Assembly (NCBI RefSeq): GCF_001426195.1
Contig: NZ_LMRS01000023.1
Span: 226,043-290,042, forward strand
Source of the DNA: Sphingomonas sp. Leaf339
GTDB taxonomy: Bacteria > Pseudomonadota > Alphaproteobacteria > Sphingomonadales > Sphingomonadaceae
Direction of reading: 5' to 3'
Length of the DNA: 64,000 bases
A program made the position numbers and the translations under genes. The notes under the pieces were generated by a model. The model saw only the letters and a program-made list of their open reading frames with translations, did not search any database and was not told the origin of the DNA. Numbering within the stretch: the first letter of the stretch is position 1; every line of letters begins with the position of its first letter. Below, piece after piece: positions 9,176 through 18,099 of the stretch.

Positions 9176-9847
9176 TCAACGCGGCGTGGCAAACCAGATG
9201 ACGTGGCTGGGACCCTTGCCGTTGCTGCGCGCCTTCACGCTGACTTCATCGGTGTCGAAACCGGCGGCGTGCAGGCGGCGGGTGAAGGCGGGGTCGGTGC
9301 CGGCGGACCAGACGGCGAGGACGCCGCCGGGTTTGAGCGCGGCACGGGCGGTGGCCAGGCCGCGCATCGAATAGAGACGGTCGTTGGCGACACGGACGAG
9401 GCCGTCGGGGCCGTTGTCGACATCGAGCAGGATGGCGTCGTACCGGCCGCGGCCAGTGGCGATGACATCGGCCACATCGCCGCCGACCAGATCGACGCGA
9501 CGGTCGTCGAGGCCGTTCGCCGTCAGCGCCGCCATCGGGCCGCGCGCCCATTCGATGATCTCCGGCACCAGTTCGGCCACCGTCACGCGGGCATCGGGAC
9601 CGAGCGCGGCCAGGCCGGCACGCAGTGTGAAGCCCATGCCGTACCCGCCGATCAGCAGATGCGGGGCGGGGCGGCCGCGCAGGCGGTCGCAGGTCATGAC
9701 CGCGAGCGCTTCCTCTGAACCGCTCATCCGGCTGCTCATCAATTCGTTGCGGTCGAGCACGATCATGAAATCGCCGCCGCGCCGGAACAGGCGCAGTTCG
9801 TCGCCGCCGGGTATCTGCGCGGTGCCGAGCAATTCTCTGGGTGTCAT
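9176..9847 (-). CDS. Spermidine synthase-like SAM-dependent enzyme
   Basis: The protein has about 223 residues from the ATG at 9847. It shows a class I Rossmann fold of the spermine/spermidine synthase type: GYGMGFTLRAGLAALG (motif I), VAELVPEIIEWARG (acidic end of strand 2) and YDAILLDVDNGPDG. Proteins of this short form lack some residues for aminopropyl transfer and are commonly annotated spermidine synthase or fused-MFS-like; the true reaction is unknown. No polyamine genes are nearby. An upstream in-frame ATG at 9886 would add 13 residues with no ribosome site. Confidence 0.75.
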   Translation of the reverse strand: MTPRELLGTAQIPGGDELRLFRRGGDFMIVLDRNELMSSRMSGSEEALAVMTCDRLRGRPAPHLLIGGYGMGFTLRAGLAALGPDARVTVAELVPEIIEWARGPMAALTANGLDDRRVDLVGGDVADVIATGRGRYDAILLDVDNGPDGLVRVANDRLYSMRGLATARAALKPGGVLAVWSAGTDPAFTRRLHAAGFDTDEVSVKARSNGKGPSHVIWFATPR

Positions 9848-10086
9848 CAGGCGCCGATACAGCGGGGGGCAGCAGGAGGCGAGCATCCTTGTTCGTCGAT
9901 GGCCGGTTTGGGGGTGGAACCATCGGCCGCCGTCGATCGGTTATGGTGCCGCGACGCCTGAAAACCCGGCGCAAGCCCGGATATTTTGTAGAAACCGGCG
10001 TTTTGCCCTATCGGGCGTGCGATGGTGAACGGTGCCCATGGGTGGGTGTCGCGATTCCCGACCAACGACAGGATCAATTCGTCTCT

Positions 10087-10458
10087 ATGGCTGCCTTCAA
10101 GGAACAGAGTTTTCAGGAGCGTAACGCGCTCTCCGCCAAGGCCAAGCAGGCTGCGCTGGACAAACTGCGCGCGAAGCCGCCCGTCGACGAGGCGGAACTG
10201 GCGGAGCGGCGTGCGGCCGCGGCGGCCCGCGAAGAGGAAAAGGCGCGCCTGAGCGCCGAGAAGAAGGCGGCGCGCGAGCAGGAGATCGCCGACAAGAAGG
10301 CACGCGCGGCCGAAGCCGCCGCTGCTGCAGCGGAAGCGGCTGCCGCGGCTGCCGAGGCAGCGAAGCCCTATATCCCGACGATGCCGACCGAAGCCGAGAT
10401 GAAGGCAGCGCGCGATGCGCGCTACGCCGCCCGCAAGCAGCGCGCCGGCAAGAAGTGA
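10087..10458 (+). CDS. DUF6481 family protein
   Basis: The 123-residue protein starts MAAFKEQSFQERNA and is mostly a charged alanine/glutamate/lysine-rich helix with a run AEAAAAAAEAAAAAAEAA, ending in a basic tail. This pattern (FK-SF-ER start, long Ala/Lys/Glu helix) matches DUF6481, a small uncharacterised family of sphingomonads and relatives. A coiled coil is likely; no function is known. An open frame extends upstream to 9841, but the 5' part is low-scoring and overlaps the divergent gene, so it is ignored. The 239 bases between the two divergent starts should hold both promoters. Confidence 0.8.
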   Translation: MAAFKEQSFQERNALSAKAKQAALDKLRAKPPVDEAELAERRAAAAAREEEKARLSAEKKAAREQEIADKKARAAEAAAAAAEAAAAAAEAAKPYIPTMPTEAEMKAARDARYAARKQRAGKK

Positions 10459-10467
10459 TGTGAAACG

Positions 10468-10503
10468 GGGCGGGCCGGCCGTGATGGCGGCCCGTCCTTG
10501 TGG
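10468..10503 (+). terminator. Possible terminator after the DUF6481 gene
   Basis: GGGCGGGCCG (10468-10477) pairs with CGGCCCGTCC (10488-10497) with one G-U pair, followed by TTGTGG. The T tract is weak, so this is a tentative call. Confidence 0.45.
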
Positions 10504-10592
10504 ATTACGACGTCCAATGACGTCAGGTCGATTAATCGCCGATCGTTTATCTAACGAGGCGATTGATGACGATCAGGTGCACCCAAGGTGTT

Positions 10593-10669
10593 GTCGTTGC
10601 GAGCGCAGCGCAGCAATCCAGGGCAACACGCAGAACTCTGGGTTGCTTCGGTACGCTCGCAATGACGAC
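10593..10669. repeat. Large imperfect inverted repeat (intergenic palindromic element)
   Basis: The left arm (10593-10622) begins GTCGTTGCGAGCGCAGCG and the right arm (10638-10669) reads back as GTCATTGCGAGCGTACCG, continuing through GCAAC/TCCAG. The two arms form a stem of about 30 bp with few mismatches and a loop near GCAACACGCAGAACT. Elements of this look (ending GTCATTGCGAGCG) are dispersed intergenic repeats in many proteobacterial genomes. It lies 24 bases past the end of the leftward methyltransferase gene and may serve as a transcript end. Confidence 0.75.
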
Positions 10670-10692
10670 GTTCGTATACCGAAAATCCGGTA

Positions 10693-11304
10693 TTATTCCT
10701 TCCACGCCCAGTAGAGTTGGGCGGGAGGGACGTTCCACCATTCCATATCGTGATCGATGCGATCCCAATGCGGGTCGAGGAAGTCCTTCACCTTCGGGCT
10801 GAACTGATAGACCAGGAACGCGCCGCCGACACGCAGCGACGCGTGGGTGGCGGCGGCGATCGCGGGGCCGACGCCGGGTGGCAGAGTCGAGAACGGCAGG
10901 CCCGACAGCACGTAATCGGCATGCGCGAAACCACGATCGGCGATGATCTGCGCCACGTCGGCGGCCGATCCCTCGACCGCCTGGAAACGCGGATCGACGA
11001 TCGTCGCATCCAGATAGCGGATGAAATCGGTGTTGGTGTCGATCGCGATCAGCGTGGCGTCGGGCGCCATCCGTTCCAGGATCGGGCGGCAGAAGGTGCC
11101 GACGCCGGGGCCGTACTCCACAAAAAGTTTGCAGGAATCCCAATCGACTCGGGACAGCATCTTGCGAATCAGCTTGTCCGAGGACGGAATGATAGAGCCG
11201 ACCATCACGGGATGTTTCAGGAAGCCCTGAAAAAACATCTGTGCCGGTGACGATATCCCGGCGGGGCGGCGCACCCGGCGGGCGGCAGAGGTCGAACTAG
11301 CCAT
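10693..11304 (-). CDS. Phospholipid N-methyltransferase-like SAM methyltransferase
   Basis: The 203-residue protein from the ATG at 11304 (CAGGA six bases upstream) has the PmtA-like layout: FFQGFLKHPVMVGSIIPSS at the N-terminus, SAM motif VEYGPGVGTFCRPIL, AIDTNTDFI, and YVLSGLPFSTLP. Members methylate phosphatidylethanolamine or are annotated as rRNA adenine dimethylase-like proteins. The SGLPFS motif fits the phospholipid methyltransferase group. An upstream ATG at 11364 is less likely because it lacks a ribosome site. The 294-base divergent region upstream is noncoding. Confidence 0.8.
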   Translation of the reverse strand: MASSTSAARRVRRPAGISSPAQMFFQGFLKHPVMVGSIIPSSDKLIRKMLSRVDWDSCKLFVEYGPGVGTFCRPILERMAPDATLIAIDTNTDFIRYLDATIVDPRFQAVEGSAADVAQIIADRGFAHADYVLSGLPFSTLPPGVGPAIAAATHASLRVGGAFLVYQFSPKVKDFLDPHWDRIDHDMEWWNVPPAQLYWAWKE

Positions 11305-11598
11305 CGAAATCCTGTCGATCGTGGTCCCCACACGAACGGCGAGGGTCTCCCCCTTCCGTCGCACAAGTGCCGAACGTGTTGCAAGCCATCGGGTTCATTC
11401 CCGCGATGGGACGAGAGCGCCGGATCGGGTCAATCCGCCGCTTGGCGCAACGATCGCGACGTCATATCATCGATCGACCGTCGCTTACGTCCCCGTTTAG
11501 GGAACGCGCGTTGTCGGCGTGTCGTGTTTCCCCAAGCGGGAGACGGCCGCGCGATACATAAGTGCGGCGCGCTTCCCTGTAGATGACAGGAGGAGACG

Positions 11599-12399
11599 AT
11601 GATGAAAGCCTTGTTCTTGATCGCGGCGCCATTTGCCGCAGTCCTGTTTGCGGCCACGCCCGCGACCGCGCAGAGCGTGTTCGACGGGACCTGGAAGGCC
11701 GATACCAGCACCGCCCAGTTCGGCGGCAAGCCGATGGTCCGCACGCTGAAAAGCGGCAAATATAGTTGCGTATCTTGCCCCGAGCCGTGGACGATCGCGG
11801 CGGACGGCGCGTTCCACCCGATCAAGGGCGATCCCTATACCGACGACGTATCGGTGACGGTGATTGACCCGATGACGGTGAAGTTTTCCTACCGCAAGGC
11901 CGGCAAGGTCAATGGCGACGAAATCTGGACGGTATCGCCCGACAAGACGATGGTGACCATGAAGGGCGAGGATAGCAGCGCCGGAAACGGCACGCCCGTC
12001 ACCTATGAAACGCAGCAGACCCGCCTGGCCCCCGCTGCCGCCGATGCGCATGCAATTTCCGGTAGCTGGCGCGGCAAGAGTGGTGGGACGGTGTCCGACT
12101 CGGGTCTGATGGTGACGATGAAGACCGAGGGCGACAATCTGACCATGACCTATCCGACCGGCGAGAGCGTGACGGCACGGTTCGGTGGGCCGGCAATGGC
12201 CATGGCCAATGATCCGGGCAAATCGATGGTGAAGTTCGCGCGGAACGGCCCATCCTCCTTCGTGTCCACGATGATGCGCGACGGCAAGGTGGTGAGCGTC
12301 ACGACGGTGACGGTGAAACCGGACGGCCGAACGCTCACTTATAGCAACGAGAGCAAGCGCACCGGATCGACCGCGCAGTTTACGGCGACGAAGCAATAG
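11599..12399 (+). CDS. Secreted protein of unknown function
   Basis: This 266-residue protein follows an excellent ribosome site (AGGAGGAG). It has a Sec signal peptide, MMKALFLIAAPFAAVLFAATPATAQ, with cleavage after ATA-Q. Two beta-rich halves each start with a similar phrase (VFDGTWKADTSTAQFGG and AISGSWRGKSGGTVSD), suggesting an internal duplication of a lipocalin- or THAP4-like beta sheet. A CVSCPEPW segment holds two cysteines. I do not recognise a named family. It probably acts in the periplasm. Confidence 0.75.
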   Translation: MMKALFLIAAPFAAVLFAATPATAQSVFDGTWKADTSTAQFGGKPMVRTLKSGKYSCVSCPEPWTIAADGAFHPIKGDPYTDDVSVTVIDPMTVKFSYRKAGKVNGDEIWTVSPDKTMVTMKGEDSSAGNGTPVTYETQQTRLAPAAADAHAISGSWRGKSGGTVSDSGLMVTMKTEGDNLTMTYPTGESVTARFGGPAMAMANDPGKSMVKFARNGPSSFVSTMMRDGKVVSVTTVTVKPDGRTLTYSNESKRTGSTAQFTATKQ

Positions 12400-12416
12400 G
12401 AGATGGCCGTCCGCGT

Positions 12417-12743
12417 ATGACGGATCGGACGGGACAGGTGGCGGTCGTCTTCCTCTCGCAACGGCGCGAGGGGAATGACGACGCCTATGGCGCAGCGGCC
12501 GTCGCGATGGAGGCGCTGGCCGCCGACCAGCCCGGCTATTGCGGCGTCGACAGCGCGCGCGGGGCGGACGGATTTGGCATCACCGTCAGTTGGTGGGCGG
12601 ATGAAACGGCGGCGGTGGCATGGCGCCAGCACCCGGTTCATGCCGTCATCCGCGATGCCGGGTGAGCAGACTGGTATGAGCGGTACGAAGTCGCAGTGGC
12701 GGGGGTGGACCGATCGTATCGGTGGGCGCGGAGTGATGGGTAG
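12417..12743 (+). pseudogene. Antibiotic biosynthesis monooxygenase (ABM)-like gene with premature TGA
   Basis: The frame from 12417 encodes a ferredoxin-like ABM domain: VAVVFLSQRREGND, then GYCGVDSARGADGFGITVSWWADE, AVAWRQHPVHAVIRDAG. It stops at a TGA (12663-12665) after 82 residues. The same frame continues past the TGA with ADWYERYEVAVAGVDRSYRW to a TAG at 12741, which is the expected C-terminal strand of this small family, where homologues usually have GRA-WY. The TGA sits where an arginine codon CGA would restore the family pattern. Either this is a nonsense mutation, a sequencing error, or a tolerated truncation. The start lies 17 bases after the preceding gene. Confidence 0.75.
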
Positions 12744-12762
12744 GGCGCGTTCCGGCTGATCC

Positions 12763-12796
12763 CCCCGTCATTCCCACCTTTGCGGGAATGACGGGG
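12763..12796. repeat. Perfect palindromic intergenic repeat, possible bidirectional terminator
   Basis: CCCCGTCATTCCC (12763-12775) pairs perfectly with GGGAATGACGGGG (12784-12796) around a short ACCTTTGC loop. Elements with GTCATTCCC arms are common dispersed repeats. This one sits between two convergent genes and may stop transcripts from either side, although there is no T run. Confidence 0.75.
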
Positions 12797-12809
12797 AGAG
12801 GGCGTATCG

Positions 12810-15089
12810 TCAGTCTGTCGTCGCCGGCCGGCTGGGAAACGCGAAGCCGATCGGCTGGATCGAGGCGGCGTCCTGTTTCAGGCGGCTGGCCATCTGTTCG
12901 TAGTCGCGCTCCATTTCCGGTGTCACGCTGGCGCGCGAATCGGTGAGGGCGTGCTCGAAATCGGCCATCGTCACGTCGGTGCTGGTGATCGACCGACGCA
13001 GCGCGGCGAGACCGGCGCGGCGCGTCACGTCCTCCAGATCGGCGCCGGTGAAGCGATCGGTGCGGCGCGCGACCTCGTCGAGGTCGACATCGGACGCCAG
13101 CGGCATCTTGGCCGTCTGGATATCGAGGATGCGGCGACGGCCAGTGGCGCTGGGAACGCCGACATAGACCAGCTCGTCAAAGCGGCCCGGCCGGAGTAGC
13201 GCCGGATCGACGAGGTTGGGCCGGTTGGTCGCGCCGATGACGACGACCGATTGCAACTCCTCCAGCCCGTCCATCTCGGCAAGGATGGTGTTCACCACCC
13301 GCTCCGTCACCTGCGGCTCGCCGGCGCCGGACCCGCGCGCGGGAACCAGGCTGTCGAGCTCGTCGATGAAGATCACCGTCGGCGCAACCTGACGCGCACG
13401 CTGGAACAGGCGGGCGATCTGCTGTTCGCTTTCGCCATACCATTTCGACAGCAGGTCGGATGATTTGGTGGCGATGAAATTCGCCTGCGCCTCACGCGCG
13501 ACGGCCTTGGCCAGCAACGTCTTGCCGGTGCCGGGCGGACCATACAGCAGGAACCCCTTGGCCGGGCGGATACCCAGGCGGCGGAACGCGTCGGGATTCT
13601 TCAGAGGGAGTTCGACACCCTCCTTCAGCCGTTCCTGCGCGGCGTCGAGGCCGCCGACATCTTCCCAGCGGACGCGTGGGGCCTCGACCATCACCTCGCG
13701 CATCGCGCTCGGCTGGACGCGTTTCAGCGCGCCGAGGAAATCCTCGCGCGTGACCGACAGCGTGTCGAGCACCTCGGGCGGGATGGTGCGCTCTTCCAGG
13801 TTCAGCTTCGGCATGATTCGGCGCACCGCCTCGATCGCCGCTTCCCGCGCCAACGCGGCAAGATCGGCGCCGACGAAGCCGTAGGTCGTGCGCGCCAGCT
13901 CGGTGAGATCGACATGATCGCCGAGCGGCATGCCACGGGTGTGGATGCCGAGGATTTCGCGACGACCACGCTCGTCCGGCACGCCGACGACGATCTCACG
14001 GTCGAAGCGGCCGGGACGGCGCAACGCCTCGTCGATCGCCTCGGGCCGGTTGGTGGCGGCGATGACGACGATATTGGCGCGCGATTCGAGGCCGTCCATC
14101 AAGGTCAGCAACTGCGCGACGAGGCGCTTTTCTGCCTCACCCTGCACCTGACCGCGCTTGGGTGCGATCGAATCGATCTCGTCGATGAACACGATCGAGG
14201 GGGCAGCCTTTGTCGCTTCCTCGAAGATGTCACGCAGACGCGACTCGGACTCGCCATAAGCGGAGCCCATGATTTCGGGACCGTTGATAAGGAAGAACTG
14301 CGCGTCCGATTCGTTGGCGACCGCGCGGGCGAGGCGGGTCTTGCCGGTGCCGGGCGGGCCATGCAGCAGCACGCCCTTGGGCGGATCGACGCCGAGCCGC
14401 TGAAACAGTTCCGGGTAACGGAGCGGCAGCTCGACCATTTCGCGCAGGCCATCGATCGTCTGCGCCATGCCGCCGATATCGTCATAGGTGACGTCGGCAC
14501 GCCGTGCCGCTTGCGGCTCCTCGTACTCGGGGCGCAGCTCGATCTCGGTATTCTCGTCGATATGGACGACGCCCTTGGGGCTGGCGGAGACGACCTGAAG
14601 GCGGATCTCCTGCAACGCATAGGCGGGCGCGTTCATGAAGCGCTGCACCGTCGGTGGCATGTCGGACACGCGCTGGTGCCCGGCGGTGGCCACGACGTCA
14701 CCCTGGCAGAAGGGGCGGCCGATGAAGGTGCGCTTCAGCGCGTTGGCAGAGCCTTGCAGGCGCAGATTCTGCTGCGCGGGCGCAAAGACGACGCGGGTGG
14801 CGGGCTTCGACTCGGCACGGCGCACCTCGACGACATCGCCCGAGCCGACGCCGGCATTGGCGCGCTGAAGCCCGTCGATCCGCAGGATGTCGAGGCCCTC
14901 GTCCTCAGGATACGGGCCAACGGCGCGGGCGGGGGTGGATTGCTTGCCGACGATCTCGATCACGTCGCCTTCACCGATGCCGAGCGCGGCCATCAACGTG
15001 CGCGGCAGATGGGCGAGGCCCCGGCCTGAATCCTCGGGCCGGCTGTTCGCCACCTGAATCTTGCGCGAAGGGATGTCGGTATCGGCCAT
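12810..15089 (-). CDS. CDC48 family AAA+ ATPase
   Basis: The 759-residue protein has the full p97/CDC48 plan. A double-psi barrel N domain covers about residues 8-95 ([18 protein letters not shown]), a CDC48 domain 2 about 105-190, and two AAA modules follow with Walker A GPPGTGKT at 244-251 and again near 518, Walker B FIDEIDS and FIDELDS, and SRH arginines in RRPGRFDRE and LRPGRFDEL. The start at 15089 has AGAGGA upstream. Such ATPases unfold or extract proteins; full two-ring CDC48 is usual in archaea and eukaryotes but is known in some bacteria. Partners are unknown here. A distal D2 pore loop appears intact. Confidence 0.93.
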   Translation of the reverse strand: MADTDIPSRKIQVANSRPEDSGRGLAHLPRTLMAALGIGEGDVIEIVGKQSTPARAVGPYPEDEGLDILRIDGLQRANAGVGSGDVVEVRRAESKPATRVVFAPAQQNLRLQGSANALKRTFIGRPFCQGDVVATAGHQRVSDMPPTVQRFMNAPAYALQEIRLQVVSASPKGVVHIDENTEIELRPEYEEPQAARRADVTYDDIGGMAQTIDGLREMVELPLRYPELFQRLGVDPPKGVLLHGPPGTGKTRLARAVANESDAQFFLINGPEIMGSAYGESESRLRDIFEEATKAAPSIVFIDEIDSIAPKRGQVQGEAEKRLVAQLLTLMDGLESRANIVVIAATNRPEAIDEALRRPGRFDREIVVGVPDERGRREILGIHTRGMPLGDHVDLTELARTTYGFVGADLAALAREAAIEAVRRIMPKLNLEERTIPPEVLDTLSVTREDFLGALKRVQPSAMREVMVEAPRVRWEDVGGLDAAQERLKEGVELPLKNPDAFRRLGIRPAKGFLLYGPPGTGKTLLAKAVAREAQANFIATKSSDLLSKWYGESEQQIARLFQRARQVAPTVIFIDELDSLVPARGSGAGEPQVTERVVNTILAEMDGLEELQSVVVIGATNRPNLVDPALLRPGRFDELVYVGVPSATGRRRILDIQTAKMPLASDVDLDEVARRTDRFTGADLEDVTRRAGLAALRRSITSTDVTMADFEHALTDSRASVTPEMERDYEQMASRLKQDAASIQPIGFAFPSRPATTD

Positions 15090-15358
15090 GGGCTTCCTCT
15101 TGGACGGCAAGCGTGAGAAGTAGGAAGCCGGTTCCGGTGGTGCGAGGGGGCATGCGACCGGGCGCCGTCAAAAACGGGGTCGAAATGACGACGGACAAAA
15201 AAAGGGCCAGCACAGATGCGCCAGCCCGAATAAGTTTTTAGGAGAGGATGCCTGAAAGGCGAGTTCCTTTTGTCGCCAGCCGGGTTATGTTGCAAGTGCG
15301 AAAAGACGATTCATGGTTGCGCTAACTGCAATCGTATGTGCGGGCGGCGAGGAGAGCA

Positions 15359-16255
15359 ATGCGCAGGCTGCCACCTTTAGGATCGATCGAGGCCTTTGTT
15401 CAGGTCGCGCGATTGGGCTCGATCAAGGCCGCGGCCGAGGAGCTGGCGCTGTCCGCCCCGGCCCTCAGCCGGCGTGTCCAGTCGCTGGAACGCTTCATCG
15501 CGCGACCGCTGTTCGCCAGGCGGCATCAGGCGATGGTGCTGAACGAGGATGGCGAGCGGCTGTTGAGACAGATCGCGCCGGTGCTGGATCAACTGTCCGA
15601 CGCGGTCGAGGCGATGAGCGCAGGGTCGGAACTGTTGCGTTTGCGGCTGGGCGTGTTGCCGTTGTTCGCGGCACAACGGCTGTTTCCGCATCTCGGCGCG
15701 CTGCGTAAGGCGCATCCCGAACTGCATCTGGATATCGATACCGCCGGGCACGGCGTCGCGCGATTGGGCGAAGGGCTGGACGCGGTGATCGCGCTGGCGC
15801 GGGATATCGACCCGTCGCTGTATGCGAAGCGGTTCGACCGGAATTCGGTGTACGTCATCGGCACGCGCGCGGTGGCAGAGGGACCGCGGCCGATCACCCG
15901 GCCCGAACAGCTATCGGACGTCACGGCGCTGCTCCACCGGGAAATGCCCGATACAATGCAGGCGTGGAGCATGGCGGCGGGGCTGGGGCCGCTGAAGCCG
16001 CTCGCGGTCGATCTGTTCGATTCGGGTGGGCTGATGCTGGAGGCGGTGGCGCAGGGGCTGGGCGTGGCATTCATGCACGCCAGCCACTTCGAACATGCCA
16101 ACGATCCGCGACTTGTCCGGCTGTTCCCGGAGATCGAGGTGGAGAGCCCGTACAGCCACTGGTTCGTGTGCCGGCCGCGCGCGTTGCAGTCGAAACCGGT
16201 AAAGCTGTTCCACGACTGGTTGTTCGCGTTGTTGGAAAAGGATCGGGCTGGCTGA
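15359..16255 (+). CDS. LysR family transcriptional regulator (GcvA-like)
   Basis: The 298-residue protein starts at an ATG with GGAGAG upstream. The N-terminal winged helix reads LPPLGSIEAFVQVARLGSIKAAAEELALSAPALSRRVQSLE, with the LysR-type HTH, followed by two periplasmic-binding-like subdomains (LRLGVLPLFAAQRLFPHL onward). The SAPALSRRVQ helix and overall form resemble the GcvA subgroup. The regulator faces away from the CDC48 gene across 269 bases, so it could control either itself or that gene; the effector is unknown. Confidence 0.9.
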   Translation: MRRLPPLGSIEAFVQVARLGSIKAAAEELALSAPALSRRVQSLERFIARPLFARRHQAMVLNEDGERLLRQIAPVLDQLSDAVEAMSAGSELLRLRLGVLPLFAAQRLFPHLGALRKAHPELHLDIDTAGHGVARLGEGLDAVIALARDIDPSLYAKRFDRNSVYVIGTRAVAEGPRPITRPEQLSDVTALLHREMPDTMQAWSMAAGLGPLKPLAVDLFDSGGLMLEAVAQGLGVAFMHASHFEHANDPRLVRLFPEIEVESPYSHWFVCRPRALQSKPVKLFHDWLFALLEKDRAG

Positions 16256-16461
16256 TCGCTCGGCGTGGGCTGGTTACAGCCGTAACGATCGAACGTGTTT
16301 CGCCACCGGATCGCCCCGAATGCCTGTCATCGGCTCGCCGCGTTATGCAGATATGCGTCCTGTCTCGTCACCTCGGTCGGCCCCGCCATTTGGCAAGGTC
16401 GTTACGGAACCAAAACTTTTGCCCCCGGTTCGTCACGAGAACAGAAAAAGGGAGTGGATGG

Positions 16462-17019
16462 ATGCGCGAGGTTGGTTCGACAACGTCAATCATACTGCTG
16501 GCCGTGATGGCGGGGGCATGTTCGTCCCCTTCCCCTTCTCCGTCCCAACCCGCCGCCAACGACGCGGCCCCAGCGCAGCCGACGCGCACCAACGATAGCG
16601 TCGCCGCCCCCGTGGCCAGCATCCCCGCCGACCCGCGTACGATCGCCGTCAACGTGCAGGGCGCCGCGCCGGTGGGCGTCACCCTGCGCGTGAAGAGCGT
16701 GGAACTGGGGACCGATGCAACCACGCTTGATGTCAGCGCCTCCTATGGCGGCACGATCACGAACAGCCTCGAACTGGCCGGCAACGGCACGTATCTGCTC
16801 GCGGCCAATGGTGATCGCCTGATGCTGAAACCGCCACAGGACAACCAGTCGCTCCGCATCACGCGGGGCCAGACGATGGACGGCAAGCTGGTGTTCCTCG
16901 GTGCAGTGGCGCCCGATGCGAAGTCGATCAAGCTGGTGGTGAACGACAATAACGACGGCAACAGCATCATTTCGCCGGGCCTGACGATGGTCATCCCGCT
17001 GGACGGTACGGCGCGGTGA
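16462..17019 (+). CDS. Putative lipoprotein of unknown function
   Basis: The start at 16462 (GGGAG upstream) gives a lipoprotein signal MREVGSTTSIILLAVMAGAC with lipidated Cys20, then a Ser/Pro/Ala-rich linker to about residue 60. The folded part (VNVQGAAPVGVTLRVKSVELGTD to the end) looks like a beta-sandwich of about 125 residues. No family is recognised. It overlaps the next OmpA-like lipoprotein gene by GTGA, so the two are probably made together and act in the periplasm. A GTTAC/GTAAC inverted repeat lies 180 bases upstream. Confidence 0.75.
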   Translation: MREVGSTTSIILLAVMAGACSSPSPSPSQPAANDAAPAQPTRTNDSVAAPVASIPADPRTIAVNVQGAAPVGVTLRVKSVELGTDATTLDVSASYGGTITNSLELAGNGTYLLAANGDRLMLKPPQDNQSLRITRGQTMDGKLVFLGAVAPDAKSIKLVVNDNNDGNSIISPGLTMVIPLDGTAR

Positions 17020-17729
17020 CGCGGCCCGCCACGGTGCGGAGCATCGGCGCGGAGGCATGGTTGGCCGCCGCCGGCCTCCTGATGCTGGCCGGGTGCGGCG
17101 ACAGCCGGCCGGCGCCGCGCAGCCTGAAGGACGAGGCCAGTAGCTTTCATGTCGTCGTCGATGCACCGGAGAGCCGGCTGACGCTCGTCGGTGCCGATAG
17201 CGCGGGCGGCACGACCGGGCCGGAAAGCAGCTTTGCCCCCGCCGGGGAGCCCGCTTCCGTGTTTCGCGCGGCGGAGGTGGCGCCTGACCGGCTGGCCCTG
17301 ACCGAAAGCCTGCTGTCCGAACTGAAAGCGCGGCAGGGCGGCGATCGATCGATCGTCATCGACCTGCCAGCCGACATCCTGTTCGATTTCGACAAGGCCA
17401 GTTTGCGGCCCGACGCCGAACAATCACTGCGCAAGGCCGCCGAGCTGTTGGGCAGCTATCCGACCGCGCCCGTGAAGGTGAATGGGCATACCGACGGCAA
17501 GGGCACCGATGCCTATAACGACCCGCTGTCGTTGCGGCGGGCGCAGGCGGTGGCGGCGTGGCTGAAACGTAACGGCGATCGTGACGCGACGGTGGCGGGC
17601 TTGGGCAAGCGCCAGCCGGTAGCGGATAATGTGAAGTCCGACGGCAGCGACGACCCTGACGGTCGCCAGCGCAATCGCCGCGTGGAAATCGTCATCCAAC
17701 CCGCCGCCGGTGGCGCGACAGAGGAGTAG
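17016..17729 (+). CDS. OmpA family lipoprotein (peptidoglycan-binding domain)
   Basis: The GTG start overlaps the preceding stop. The 237-residue protein has a lipobox LMLAGC (Cys28) and a C-terminal OmpA-like domain from about residue 110: ILFDFDKASLRPDAEQSL, VKVNGHTDGKGTDAYN, LSLRRAQAVAAWL and the terminal RQRNRRVEIVI. These include the Asp and Arg that grip diaminopimelate. Pal- or YiaD-like proteins of this kind tie the outer membrane to peptidoglycan. The middle segment (residues 40-105) is unassigned. It forms an operon with the upstream lipoprotein and the zinc-ribbon gene. Confidence 0.88.
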   Translation: MTRPATVRSIGAEAWLAAAGLLMLAGCGDSRPAPRSLKDEASSFHVVVDAPESRLTLVGADSAGGTTGPESSFAPAGEPASVFRAAEVAPDRLALTESLLSELKARQGGDRSIVIDLPADILFDFDKASLRPDAEQSLRKAAELLGSYPTAPVKVNGHTDGKGTDAYNDPLSLRRAQAVAAWLKRNGDRDATVAGLGKRQPVADNVKSDGSDDPDGRQRNRRVEIVIQPAAGGATEE

Positions 17730-17735
17730 GACGGT

Positions 17736-17978
17736 ATGGCGTTGATCTCATGTCCCGAATGTCGGCAAAACGTATCCGACATGGCCCCGGCCTGTCCGCG
17801 TTGCGGCTATCCGGTGGCGGGTGCACCGCGATCCGGCCGTGGCGTCGACAGCGGTGTCGCTGGCAAGGCGGTGGGCGCGATCGGCGGATGGCTGATCGTG
17901 CCATGGATCGCTCGCATGGTGGCGATGGCGATGTTCTGTATCGTGCTGATCGTCATGTTTTTGAAGGGGCGCGGCTGA
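17736..17978 (+). CDS. Zinc-ribbon membrane protein
   Basis: The 80-residue protein begins MALISCPECRQNVSDMAPACPRCGYPV, with two CxxC knuckles forming a zinc ribbon (Cys6/9 and Cys20/23), a glycine-rich linker, and a C-terminal hydrophobic segment WIARMVAMAMFCIVLIVMFL that should cross the membrane once. GAGGAG upstream supports the start. Proteins of this layout are common and functionally unassigned. It is the third gene of the lipoprotein operon. Confidence 0.8.
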   Translation: MALISCPECRQNVSDMAPACPRCGYPVAGAPRSGRGVDSGVAGKAVGAIGGWLIVPWIARMVAMAMFCIVLIVMFLKGRG

Positions 17979-18099
17979 CGACAGACCCGTCCGTCGACAA
18001 ACGCTGTCCTACACGGCTCGATAATGACATGAATCGCCATCGGTCGTGTTCGGCACGCGCGCTGGTTTTCGATCGTGGCAACGCCGAGCACGGGAGCGT

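Noticed and set aside
12663..12665. TGA as selenocysteine codon
   Set aside because: Homologues have arginine at the site and no selenoprotein context or hairpin follows.
13914..15029. 371-codon plus-strand frame
   Set aside because: Shadow of the CDC48 ATPase on the minus strand; no domain motif.
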